Origin: Caulobacter sp.
GTDB lineage: Bacteria > Pseudomonadota > Alphaproteobacteria > Caulobacterales > Caulobacteraceae
Direction: 5' to 3'
DNA: 10,866 bases
NCBI GenBank assembly: GCA_028291125.1
Contig: JAQGIN010000503.1
Span: 1-10,866, forward strand
Shown: positions 1 to 6,267 of the stretch, in pieces
Layout: each line of letters begins with the position of its first letter
Numbering within the stretch: position 1 is the first letter of the stretch
The notes under the pieces: generated by a model
The model's database searches: none
What the model was told of the DNA's origin: nothing
Seen by the model: the letters and a program-made list of their open reading frames with translations, nothing else
Translations under genes and position numbers: made by a program

Positions 1-1
1 C

Positions 2-796
2 GAGGAGTTCATGCTCGCCCAGCGTTGGAAGGAGCATCAGGATTCCGAGGCCGCCCACAAGATGGTCACCAGCCACCTGCGCCTGGTGGCCAAGATCGCC
101 ATGGGCTATCGCGGCTACGGCCTGCCGCTCGGCGAGGTGATCTCCGAGGGCAATGTCGGCCTGATGCAGGCCGTCAAGAAATTCGAGCCCGACAAGGGCT
201 TCCGCCTGGCCACCTACGCCATGTGGTGGATCCGCGCCTCGATCCAGGAATACATCCTGCGCTCGTGGTCGCTGGTGAAGATGGGCACGACCGCGGCGCA
301 GAAGAAGCTGTTCTTCAACCTGCGCAAGGCCAAGAGCCAGATCGCCGCCTTCCAGGAGGGCGACCTGCACCCCGATCAGGTCAGCGCCATCGCCACCAAG
401 CTGGGCGTGCTGGACAGCGAGGTCATCTCGATGAACCGCCGGCTGTCGGGCCCCGACGCCTCGCTGAACGCGCCGCTGCGGAGCGACAGCGAGAGCGAGT
501 GGCAGGACTGGCTGGCCGACGACAACCAGGTCAGCCAGGAGACCACCCTGGCCGAGTCCGAGGAAAAGGGCCTGCGCATGGGCCTGCTCGGCGAGGCGAT
601 GACCGAGCTGACCGACCGCGAGCGCCACATCCTCACCGAGCGCCGGCTGAAGGACGACCCGACCACCCTGGAGGAGCTGGCCTCGCAATACGGCGTCAGC
701 CGCGAGCGGGTCCGCCAAATCGAGGTCCGGGCCTTCGAGAAGCTGCAAAAATCGATGCGCGAGGCGGCGATCGCCAAGAACATGGTCAACGCCTGA
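2..796 (+). CDS. rpoH: RNA polymerase heat-shock sigma factor sigma-32 (RpoH), 5' end missing
   Basis: Sigma-32 directs core RNA polymerase to heat-shock promoters (chaperones, proteases) in the cytoplasm. The frame is open from base 2, so the true start lies upstream; 264 residues are visible out of the family's usual 290-300, and the Met at base 11 is internal. Seen: region 2 with the helices around TSHLRLVAKIA and the ISEGNVGLMQAV and ATYAMWWIRASIQEYI segments (about bases 70-260); the RpoH-specific box QKKLFFNLRK at bases 299-328, which separates it from RpoD; and a region 4 helix-turn-helix (LEELASQYGVSRERVRQIEV, bases 668-727). The gene ends convergently with the receiver-protein gene, with a 164-base repeat-filled gap between them. 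Any regulatory RNA or sigma-32 promoter upstream is outside the window. Confidence 0.97.
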   Translation, partial: EEFMLAQRWKEHQDSEAAHKMVTSHLRLVAKIAMGYRGYGLPLGEVISEGNVGLMQAVKKFEPDKGFRLATYAMWWIRASIQEYILRSWSLVKMGTTAAQKKLFFNLRKAKSQIAAFQEGDLHPDQVSAIATKLGVLDSEVISMNRRLSGPDASLNAPLRSDSESEWQDWLADDNQVSQETTLAESEEKGLRMGLLGEAMTELTDRERHILTERRLKDDPTTLEELASQYGVSRERVRQIEVRAFEKLQKSMREAAIAKNMVNA

Positions 797-805
797 TCCA
801 ACACG

Positions 806-899
806 CATCATCCCCGCGAAAGCGGGGACCCAGGCGTTTTATCGTCGAGCGCCATGCCCTTCAGAAAAAGCCTGGGTCCCCGCCTTCGCGGGGATGATG
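806..899. repeat. REP doublet (REPIN-like), copy 1
   Basis: Two 30-base arms (806-835 and 870-899) are reverse complements with one mismatch and flank a 34-base centre. Each arm also contains its own hairpin, CCCCGC-GAAA-GCGGGG in the left arm (812-827), closed by a GNRA-type loop. The whole 94-base unit recurs in the opposite orientation at 6174-6267 with 89 of 94 positions identical. It lies between the converging 3' ends of rpoH and the receiver-protein gene, a typical REP location. It could act as a transcription or mRNA-decay barrier for both genes, but there is no T-run, so it is not a classical intrinsic terminator. The REPIN label is by structure; no RAYT transposase is in the window. 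Confidence 0.88.
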
Positions 900-919
900 G
901 CTGAGAGGGAAGTCTCCGC

Positions 920-945
920 CCTCATCCTGAGCTTGTCGAAGGACG
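920..945. repeat. Short dispersed repeat of the CCTGAGCTTGTCGAAGG type
   Basis: The core CCTGAGCTTGTCGAAGG sits about 20 bases right of the REP doublet and ends just before the receiver-gene stop. I recognise this core as a common dispersed intergenic repeat in high-GC Proteobacteria such as Caulobacter, sphingomonads and Xanthomonas; that is memory, not a search. A diverged, oppositely oriented relative may be at 4387-4409. No function is apparent. Confidence 0.6.
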
Positions 946-960
946 GGGGCGCAGCGCCGC

Positions 961-1761
961 CTAGGCCGCGCGCTCGTCGTCGGGCGGCATGAAGCCCATC
1001 AGGGCGTCCATGCGCCGCACCAGATCGGCCCGCGCCGTCGGTCCGGCCATTTCGCCGCGCACGCAGCCGTCCAGGGCCTGGGCGGCCAGGGTCAGGCGCG
1101 GCTCCTTGAGCAGCGTGCCGATCTTCTTCAGCTCCAGGGCCTGGGCGGCCAGGGCCCGGCGGGCTTGGGCCGGATCGGTGTCCAGGGCCGAGGCCGCCGA
1201 ACGGACGATGCGCAGGGCCTGGGCCAGGCGGGCGGCCGGCGACACCGCGGTGTCGGCCTTGCGCTTGCGCGGCCCGGTATAGTCGGCCGAATTGAACCGC
1301 CGGCGGTCGGGGCCGACATAGTGGATCGCCTCGATCCATGGACGCGGCTTGAGGATCACCGCCTCCAGGCGGCGCTCCAGGTCGCCCATGGTGAACGGCT
1401 TGCGCATGAATTCGTGCACCCCGGCGTCGCGGGCCCCGAAGATGGTCTCGGCCTTGGCGTCGGCCGTGCACATGATGATCGGGGCCTCGCGGCAGCCGAG
1501 TTCGCTGCGCCGCAGCTTGCGGGCCAGGGCGACGCCGTCGGCCCCGCCGGCCGCCGATTCCACGAAGATCAGCTGCGGCTCGACGGCGTTGGCCAGGGCG
1601 TAGCCCTTCTCGATCGTCGCCGTGTTGAACATCTGCACCGCCCCGACATGGCGCAATTGGTCGGCGATCAGCCGCACGGTCGCGGCGTTCGGATCGACGA
1701 CCAGCACGCGCTGAATCTTCGCCGCCAGGCGCTGCAGGATCTTGGGATTGGCGACGAACAA
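961..1761 (-). CDS. Receiver-domain protein with Glu at the phospho-acceptor position and a helical C-terminal domain
   Basis: This is a response-regulator-like cytoplasmic protein of 266 residues. Residues about 17-135 form a receiver domain: RVLVVDPN with Asp23 of the acidic pocket, FVES with Glu68 where the phosphorylated Asp normally sits, IIMCTADA with Thr99, and FMRKPF with Lys121. Then come two related short motifs (YVGPDRRRF and YTGPRKRK) and an alanine-rich, probably helical tail with no recognisable DNA-binding or enzymatic domain. The Glu at 68 suggests a constitutively active-like or phosphorylation-independent receiver; this is inference. The chosen start is TTG at 1761, with GGAG nine bases upstream and the receiver beginning soon after. 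The longer ATG start at 1911 would overlap the upstream gene by 68 bases and add a low-complexity Ser/Pro-rich leader unlike a receiver N-terminus. It lies 82 bases downstream of the unknown 377-residue gene, with which it may be co-transcribed. Confidence 0.82.
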   Translation of the reverse strand: MFVANPKILQRLAAKIQRVLVVDPNAATVRLIADQLRHVGAVQMFNTATIEKGYALANAVEPQLIFVESAAGGADGVALARKLRRSELGCREAPIIMCTADAKAETIFGARDAGVHEFMRKPFTMGDLERRLEAVILKPRPWIEAIHYVGPDRRRFNSADYTGPRKRKADTAVSPAARLAQALRIVRSAASALDTDPAQARRALAAQALELKKIGTLLKEPRLTLAAQALDGCVRGEMAGPTARADLVRRMDALMGFMPPDDERAA

Positions 1762-1843
1762 GCGGACGGACTCCGGGGATCTGGGCGACCAGTCTAGCAG
1801 CGGAGGGTAAAAATCGCCTTGATAAGCGTCATCAGCGCGCTGG

Positions 1844-2977
1844 CTAGGATGTGGCGCTGATGCCCAGCCCGGTTTCGAAGTCCTGGAAGATGTCGATGGC
1901 GTCCTCGACATGGGTGGTCGGCCGGGCGCCGAGCGGGAAGCGGTAGCGCCAGAAGCTGGCGATGTGGGAGACCACGCCGACCTTCTCGCCGAGGGCGGCG
2001 AACATCTCCGGGGCGCGCAGCAGGAACTCGCGGAACGCCTGCGGCCGGCTGTTCTGGATCATGTCGTTGAAGGCGTCGTCATAGACCTTCAGCGCCCGGG
2101 CGATCGCCTGGCGGTCCTTGGCCACGGCCTTCTGAACCCGCTTGGGCGCCGAGTCGAGATAGGCCTGGGTCTCGTCGTCGCGGGCCCCGGTGACGCTGAG
2201 ACCGAGGATCTCGGCGATCACCGTGTCCAGCTGCGGCCACAGGGTGGCGACCGTCCATTTGTAATAGAGGAAGCCCTTCCAGCTGAACACGCCCTCGCGG
2301 AAGCTGGCGCCTTCCAGCTTCAGGGTCTGGCGCAGCGGCTCCAGCCGGTCGTCGACCTCGGTGGACAGCAGGGCCCGCACCAGGCGGTCGACGTGCTGGG
2401 CGTTCTTGGCGCTGCTGTCGCCATAGGCGACCTGGATCAGGCGGCCGATCTGGTCGCCGACGAAGCGCTGCATCTGCTCCAGATCGGCCGGCGACAGCGC
2501 GAAATAGCAAGGGGCGACGATCATGCCGTTGCGGCGCAGGTGTTCGCGCAGCACGAACGGGTCCAGCGACGGCAGCATGTCGATCAGCCGCAGGGTGGTC
2601 AGGTCGCGGACCATGCCCGAATGGTCGTTGCAGGCCCCGCGCAGCAGCTCGACCCAGCCCTTCTGGCCGATGAACAGCGACTTGCCGCCCAGGCCCAGGT
2701 CCGAGCGCTCGAACGGGATGATCACCTTGGTGGCGGTCGGCTTGACGTCCTCGAACATGAACAGGTCGTCGGAACGGACCCGGTGCTTGAGGATCAAGGC
2801 CGAGTTCAGCACCTTGTTCTGGAACATCGGCGCGACGCCGTGGTCCGGATGCTGGCCGCTCTCGGCCTGGATCGCCAGCAGGTTCAGCACACGGCTGGTC
2901 GAGGCCGTGCGCTCCAGCGCCAGCAGCGTGCGGCCGACGCGGTCTGAATTCGGCTTCGACTGGCGACGCGCGGACAA
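1844..2977 (-). CDS. Uncharacterised 377-residue protein
   Basis: I do not recognise a family. The protein looks cytoplasmic: no signal peptide, no membrane segment and no cysteine-rich or nucleotide-binding motif. Distinct blocks are RSDDLFMFEDVKPTATKVII (residues 68-87) followed by SDLGLGGKSLFIGQKGWVEL, the LPSLDPFVLREHLRRNG block (135-151), and SWKGFLYYKW (232-241). The C-terminal third is mostly helical and rich in charged residues. Coding is supported by a full-length open frame with protein-like composition that is longer and less Arg/Pro-rich than the shadow frames. The start is TTG at 2977, preceded by the strong Shine-Dalgarno GGAAGGA six bases away; the next in-frame Met is residue 51, inside ordered-looking sequence. 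It follows purA by 80 bases on the same strand and precedes the receiver gene, so a functional link with that receiver is plausible but unproven. Confidence 0.85.
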   Translation of the reverse strand: MSARRQSKPNSDRVGRTLLALERTASTSRVLNLLAIQAESGQHPDHGVAPMFQNKVLNSALILKHRVRSDDLFMFEDVKPTATKVIIPFERSDLGLGGKSLFIGQKGWVELLRGACNDHSGMVRDLTTLRLIDMLPSLDPFVLREHLRRNGMIVAPCYFALSPADLEQMQRFVGDQIGRLIQVAYGDSSAKNAQHVDRLVRALLSTEVDDRLEPLRQTLKLEGASFREGVFSWKGFLYYKWTVATLWPQLDTVIAEILGLSVTGARDDETQAYLDSAPKRVQKAVAKDRQAIARALKVYDDAFNDMIQNSRPQAFREFLLRAPEMFAALGEKVGVVSHIASFWRYRFPLGARPTTHVEDAIDIFQDFETGLGISATS

Positions 2978-3012
2978 CGGCGATCCTTCCGTGGGGAACC
3001 CCTCGCTGTACT

Positions 3013-3037
3013 CTACTAGCAGATAAGCAATCGCTAA
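3013..3037 (-). promoter_or_regulatory. Candidate promoter for the unknown gene, overlapping a near-palindrome
   Basis: Read on the minus strand, TTAGCGA (3037-3031), a 10-base spacer and GCTAGTAG (3020-3013) resemble the Caulobacter housekeeping pattern TTGACGS-N10-14-GCTANAWC with several mismatches. The predicted transcript start would leave a leader of about 30 bases carrying the GGAAGGA ribosome site. The stretch is notably AT-richer than its surroundings and includes an 18-base near-palindrome (3022-3039, two mismatched pairs) that could be an operator. This is pattern matching only. Confidence 0.3.
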
Positions 3038-3057
3038 TCTGGTCGTTGAACCGACGC

Positions 3058-4344
3058 TCAGCCCTGGAAAGGGTCGCGCATCAGGATGGTGTCGTCGCGC
3101 TCGGGGCTGGTCGACAGCAGCGCCACCGGCGCCTCGATCAGCTCCTCGATCCGCCGCACGTACTTGATGGCGTTGGCGTTCAGATCCTTGAACGAGCGCG
3201 CGCCGACGGTGCTTTCGCTCCAGCCTTCCATCTCTTCGTAGATCGGGACGGCGGCGGCCTGGTCGCGCATGCCGGCCGGCAGATAGTCGACCGTGCGGTC
3301 GCCGATCCTGTAGCCGACGCAGATCTTCAGGGTCTTCAGGCCGTCCAGCACGTCCAGCTTGGTCAGGGCGATGCCGTCGATGCCGTTGATGGCCACCGAC
3401 TGGCGCACCAGCACCGCGTCGAACCAGCCGCAGCGGCGCGGACGGCCGGTATTGACCCCGACCTCGCGGCCGACCGTGGCCAGGTGCCGACCGACCTCGT
3501 CGTTCAGCTCGGCCGCGAACGGGCCCTCGCCGACCCGGGTGGTGTAGGCCTTGACGATGCCCAGCACATAGCCCGGCCCCTTGGGGCCCATGCCCGAGCC
3601 GGCGGCGGCCTGGCCGGCGACGGTGTTGGACGAGGTGACGAACGGATAGGTGCCGTGGTCGACGTCGAGCAGGGCGCCCTGCGCGCCCTCGAACAGGATG
3701 CGCTTGCCGGCCTTGTGGGCCTTGTCCAGCAGCCGCCAGGCCGGCTGGGCGTAGGCCAGGATCTGAGGCGCGATTTCCATCAGCTGGTCGAACAGCGCCT
3801 CGCCGTCGGCCTCGGGCAAACCGAGGCCGCGGCGCAGGGCGCCGTGGTGGCTGAGCAGGCGCTCGATCTTCGGCTTCAGCGCCTCGGGGTCGGCCAGGTC
3901 GGCGACGCGGATGGCGCGGCGGCCGACCTTGTCCTCATAGGCCGGGCCGATGCCGCGGCCGGTGGTGCCGATCTTCTGCGACGACTGGGCCTCGCGGCCC
4001 TGGTCGAGGTCCTTGTGCAGCGGCAGGATCAGGGTGGCGTTGTCGGCCAGGACCAGCAGGTCGGGGGTGATGACCACGCCCTGTTCGGCGATCTTGGCGA
4101 TCTCGCCCAGCAGGTGCCACGGGTCGACGACCACACCGTTGCCGATGACGGACAGCTTGCCCTGCACCACCCCCGACGGCAGCAGGGCTAGCTTGTAGAC
4201 CTTGCCGTCGACCACCAGCGTGTGGCCGGCGTTGTGGCCGCCCTGGAAGCGCACCACCACGTCGGCGCGGTTGCTCAGCCAGTCGACGATCTTGCCCTTG
4301 CCCTCGTCGCCCCATTGGGCGCCGACAACGGTCACATTGGCCAT
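3058..4344 (-). CDS. purA: Adenylosuccinate synthetase
   Basis: PurA joins IMP and aspartate using GTP to form adenylosuccinate, the first committed step from IMP to AMP, in the cytoplasm. The 428 residues match the usual length of about 430. Visible signatures are the N-terminal GTP loop GAQWGDEGKGK (8-18) with the catalytic Asp13, GGHNAGHT (35-42) with the catalytic His41, GTTGRGIGPAY (126-136) in the IMP site, the GAQGALLDVDHGTYPFVTSS block, TGRPRRCGW near residue 300, and a late GARSFKDLNANA segment. The ATG at 4344 is the family start; its ribosome site is weak (AAGG about 12 bases upstream). It lies 121 bases downstream of pagL on the same strand. That gap contains GTGAC half-sites that may belong to its control region, so purA probably has its own promoter rather than depending on pagL. 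Confidence 0.98.
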   Translation of the reverse strand: MANVTVVGAQWGDEGKGKIVDWLSNRADVVVRFQGGHNAGHTLVVDGKVYKLALLPSGVVQGKLSVIGNGVVVDPWHLLGEIAKIAEQGVVITPDLLVLADNATLILPLHKDLDQGREAQSSQKIGTTGRGIGPAYEDKVGRRAIRVADLADPEALKPKIERLLSHHGALRRGLGLPEADGEALFDQLMEIAPQILAYAQPAWRLLDKAHKAGKRILFEGAQGALLDVDHGTYPFVTSSNTVAGQAAAGSGMGPKGPGYVLGIVKAYTTRVGEGPFAAELNDEVGRHLATVGREVGVNTGRPRRCGWFDAVLVRQSVAINGIDGIALTKLDVLDGLKTLKICVGYRIGDRTVDYLPAGMRDQAAAVPIYEEMEGWSESTVGARSFKDLNANAIKYVRRIEELIEAPVALLSTSPERDDTILMRDPFQG

Positions 4345-4360
4345 GGTCTAGATATGCCTT

Positions 4361-4382
4361 GTCACCTGCCCGGTGACGTCAC
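4361..4382. promoter_or_regulatory. Cluster of GTGAC half-sites upstream of purA (possible operator)
   Basis: GTCACC (4361-4366) and GGTGAC (4372-4377) form a perfect 6-base inverted repeat with a 5-base loop. The right arm overlaps a perfect 10-base palindrome GTGACGTCAC (4373-4382). Three GTGAC/GTCAC half-sites thus sit 17 to 38 bases before the purA ATG. This could be a repressor site or a small RNA hairpin in the leader. No known regulator is assigned. Confidence 0.35.
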
Positions 4383-4386
4383 GCGA

Positions 4387-4409
4387 CCCTTCGACAGGAC
4401 TCGGCGCGG
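4387..4409. repeat. Possible degenerate dispersed repeat in the pagL-purA gap
   Basis: CCTTCGACAGGACTCGG resembles the reverse complement of the dispersed core at 920-945 (CCTTCGACAAGCTCAGG), with four mismatches in 17. The rest of the 121-base gap between pagL and purA holds the GTGAC cluster and otherwise unremarkable GC-rich sequence with no strong hairpin. Confidence 0.35.
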
Positions 4410-4465
4410 ACGTTGCAGTCGATTTTGGGCGGCGACGGGTCGCGGGGCAAGCCCGGACGTCGAAG

Positions 4466-5074
4466 TCAGAAGGCGTAGACCAGCCGCACACCCACGTCGT
4501 CAAGCCCCTGGTTCTTGCCCTGGTGGAAGATCTGGCCGTTCGACAGGTGGGTGTAGGACAGCTCGGCGGAGATTTTGTCGCTGAGCTGGTAGCCCAGGGC
4601 TAGTTCCGGTTCGAACAGCACCTGCGAGCCGAAATCGATGCGGGTGTAGTAGAGCCGGGTGCGGCGCTCGCGCTCCTCCGGGGTCAGGTTGGGCGCATTG
4701 GCCGGCGGCAGGCCGGCCTCGCCGTCGGTATAGGCCAGGCCGAAGCCGGGACGCAGATAGAAGCCGCCGGGGCGTCCGAAGTCGAGCTTCCAGTCGAAGC
4801 CGGTGGCCACGAAGTTGGAGGTGTTCTCGCTGTTGATCGACACGAAGGCGTGAACCTGCGGCTTGCCCAGCCAGGTCAGACTCTGAATCCTGTCGGTGCG
4901 GTAGCCGATATGGACGTCGACCCCGTCCTCGCGCCCCGCGGCTCCCAGGCCGACGGCGTCGCCGAGAAAGGTCACGTCGTGCTTATAGGCCCCGACGAAC
5001 GCCTCGCCCGCCAGGGCCGGCGCGGCGCAAACGAGCGCCAGGCAGGCCGTAGCGGCCAGCAATTTGATCTTCAT
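4466..5074 (-). CDS. pagL: Lipid A 3-O-deacylase family outer-membrane protein (PagL-like)
   Basis: PagL-type enzymes are outer-membrane beta-barrels that remove the 3-O-linked acyl chain from lipid A. The 202-residue product begins with a Sec signal peptide (MKIKLLAATACLALVCAAPALA, probable cleavage after Ala22). It then shows alternating amphipathic strands and ends in an aromatic residue (VRLVYAF), as barrel proteins do. The family signature near the C-terminus is present: His176 and Ser178 in YTHLSNGQ, then NQGLDDVGVRL. The third triad residue, Glu in the Pseudomonas enzyme, would fall on Asp192 or Asp193. The start at 5074 is fixed by the signal peptide and by GGAAGGG seven bases upstream; the open frame continues to 6064 only as antisense of the dehydratase gene. 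It diverges from that gene across 108 bases. Enzymatic activity is inferred from the family. Confidence 0.88.
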   Translation of the reverse strand: MKIKLLAATACLALVCAAPALAGEAFVGAYKHDVTFLGDAVGLGAAGREDGVDVHIGYRTDRIQSLTWLGKPQVHAFVSINSENTSNFVATGFDWKLDFGRPGGFYLRPGFGLAYTDGEAGLPPANAPNLTPEERERRTRLYYTRIDFGSQVLFEPELALGYQLSDKISAELSYTHLSNGQIFHQGKNQGLDDVGVRLVYAF

Positions 5075-5111
5075 GAAACAGCCCTTCCCGCCGTGACCCC
5101 TTCGGGTCCGG

Positions 5112-5123
5112 TCCCATATGGGA
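5112..5123. promoter_or_regulatory. Perfect 12-base palindrome in the divergent pagL/dehydratase intergenic region
   Basis: TCCCATATGGGA is a perfect palindrome near the middle of the 108-base divergent spacer (5075-5182). On the minus strand a TTGACC (5134-5129) lies a few bases before it, so the palindrome would fall between -35 and -10 of a pagL promoter if that hexamer is used. It is a candidate operator serving one or both genes, with no family assigned. Confidence 0.35.
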
Positions 5124-5167
5124 TCAACGGTCAAGCTCGCAAAGGGTTTCGATCCGCCGACGAGCGA

Positions 5168-5175
5168 GCTAGACC
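5168..5175 (+). promoter_or_regulatory. Candidate -10 element implying a leaderless dehydratase mRNA
   Basis: GCTAGACC matches six of the seven specified positions of the Caulobacter -10 consensus GCTANAWC. It ends seven bases before the ATG at 5183, so transcription from it would begin at or beside the A of ATG. No Shine-Dalgarno sequence precedes that ATG. The -35 match is poor. Confidence 0.4.
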
Positions 5176-5182
5176 TTTGTTC

Positions 5183-6160
5183 ATGACCCTCGCCCTCGCC
5201 GACATCCAGGCCGCCGCCGCCCGCCTCGCGGGCCACACCGTGCTCACCCCGCTGATCGAGAGCCCGGCGCTCAACGACCGCCTCGGCGGCCGGGTGCTGA
5301 TCAAGCCCGAGACCTTGCAGCTGGGCGGGGCCTTCAAGTTCCGCGGGGCCTATAACCGACTCAGCCAGCTGACCGCCGACGAGCGCCATCGCGGGGTGGT
5401 GGCCTTCTCGTCCGGCAACCACGCCCAGGGCGTGGCCCTGGCCGCCGCCCGGGTGGGAACCCCGGCCCTGATCGTCATGCCGCTGGACGCCCCGAAGGTG
5501 AAGGTCGAGGCCACGCGTCACTACGGGGCCGAGATCCGCTTCTTCGACCGCTACACCGAGGATCGCGAGATCATCGCCGCCGAGATCGCCGCCGAACGCG
5601 GCTGCGTGGTGGTGCCGTCCTACGACGACAAGCACATCATCGCCGGCCAGGGCACGGTGGGGTTGGAGATCGTCGCCCAGGCCAAGGCCCTCGAGGCCGA
5701 GCTTGACCTGCTGCTGTGCCCGGTCGGCGGCGGCGGCCTGATCGCCGGGACCAGCACCGCGGTGAAGGCCCTGTCGCCCGACACCGCCGTCTGGGGCGTG
5801 GAGCCGGCCGACTTCGACGACACCCGCCGCTCGCTGGCCGCGGGCCGGCGCGAGGTCAACGCCCCCGAGGCCCGGTCGTTCTGCGACGCGCTGCTGACCG
5901 CCACCCCCGGGGCCCTGACCTGGCCGATCAACAGCCGGACGCTGTCGGGCGTGCTGGCGGTGACCGACGCCGAGGTCGCCGAGGCCATGCGCTACGCCTT
6001 CTCGACTCTGAAGCTGGTGATCGAACCGGGCGGCTGCGTCGCCCTGGCCGCCGCCCTGGCCCACAAGCTCGACCTCAAGGGCAAGACCACCGCCATCGTC
6101 TGCTCCGGCGGCAATGTCGACCCGGGCCTGTTCGCCCAGGTGCTGGCGGGAGAGCTGTAG
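5183..6160 (+). CDS. Single-domain PLP threonine/serine dehydratase family enzyme (possibly 3-hydroxyaspartate dehydratase)
   Basis: A fold-type II PLP enzyme of 325 residues that deaminates a hydroxy-amino acid (threonine to 2-oxobutanoate, serine to pyruvate, or 3-hydroxyaspartate to oxaloacetate via iminosuccinate). Seen: the PLP lysine Lys52 in GAFKFRGAYN, the substrate loop SSGNHAQG (76-83), the phosphate-binding GGGGL (182-186), and CSGGN near the C-terminus (307-311). Glu207 and Asp213 in EPADFDD align with the divalent-cation ligands of serine racemase. There is no C-terminal ACT domain, so it is not the feedback-regulated biosynthetic IlvA. The start at 5183 fits the family N-terminus (short helix, then HTVLTPL); earlier in-frame Mets lie antisense to pagL. 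It is followed after 152 bases by the aldolase-type gene, with a REP doublet between them. Class is certain; substrate is not. Confidence 0.93.
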   Translation: MTLALADIQAAAARLAGHTVLTPLIESPALNDRLGGRVLIKPETLQLGGAFKFRGAYNRLSQLTADERHRGVVAFSSGNHAQGVALAAARVGTPALIVMPLDAPKVKVEATRHYGAEIRFFDRYTEDREIIAAEIAAERGCVVVPSYDDKHIIAGQGTVGLEIVAQAKALEAELDLLLCPVGGGGLIAGTSTAVKALSPDTAVWGVEPADFDDTRRSLAAGRREVNAPEARSFCDALLTATPGALTWPINSRTLSGVLAVTDAEVAEAMRYAFSTLKLVIEPGGCVALAAALAHKLDLKGKTTAIVCSGGNVDPGLFAQVLAGEL

Positions 6161-6173
6161 ACTTCCAATAGCC

Positions 6174-6267
6174 CATCATCCCCGCGAAAGCGGGGACCCA
6201 GGCTTTTTCTGAAACCCACGGCGCTCGACGATAAAACGCCTGGGTCCCCGCTTTCGCGGGGATGATG
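6174..6267. repeat. REP doublet (REPIN-like), copy 2, inverted relative to copy 1
   Basis: The 30-base arms at 6174-6203 and 6238-6267 are perfect reverse complements, with a 34-base centre. The reverse complement of the whole unit matches 806-899 at 89 of 94 positions. Four of the five differences cluster in a 7-base stretch of the centre and one lies in an arm. Similarity also runs about 13 bases beyond the right arm in both copies (GCTG-GAGGGA). It occupies most of the 152-base gap between the dehydratase and aldolase genes and contains in-frame ATGs that could mislead start calls for the aldolase gene. Confidence 0.92.

Noticed and set aside
806..899. Repeat as an intrinsic terminator for rpoH
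   Set aside because: The stems are strong, but no T-run follows on either strand, and the same unit occurs between co-directional genes. It may still impede transcription, but I would not call it a terminator.
1910..2947. 345-residue plus-strand open frame opposite the unknown gene
   Set aside because: Its Gln/Ala/Leu/Arg/Asp-rich composition is typical of a shadow frame. The minus-strand frame is more protein-like and has a strong ribosome site.
3046..4191. 381-residue plus-strand open frame over purA
   Set aside because: Shadow of purA with low-complexity composition and no recognisable motif.
4440..4460. Small GGGC-AA-GCCC hairpin downstream of pagL as a terminator
   Set aside because: A stem of only four pairs with a two-base loop and no T-run is expected by chance in sequence this GC-rich.
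5075..6064. Continuation of the pagL open frame upstream to give a 532-residue minus-strand protein
   Set aside because: The extra part is antisense to the dehydratase gene, rich in Gly/Arg/His/Gln as third-position GC shadows are, and the signal peptide and ribosome site fix the start at 5074.
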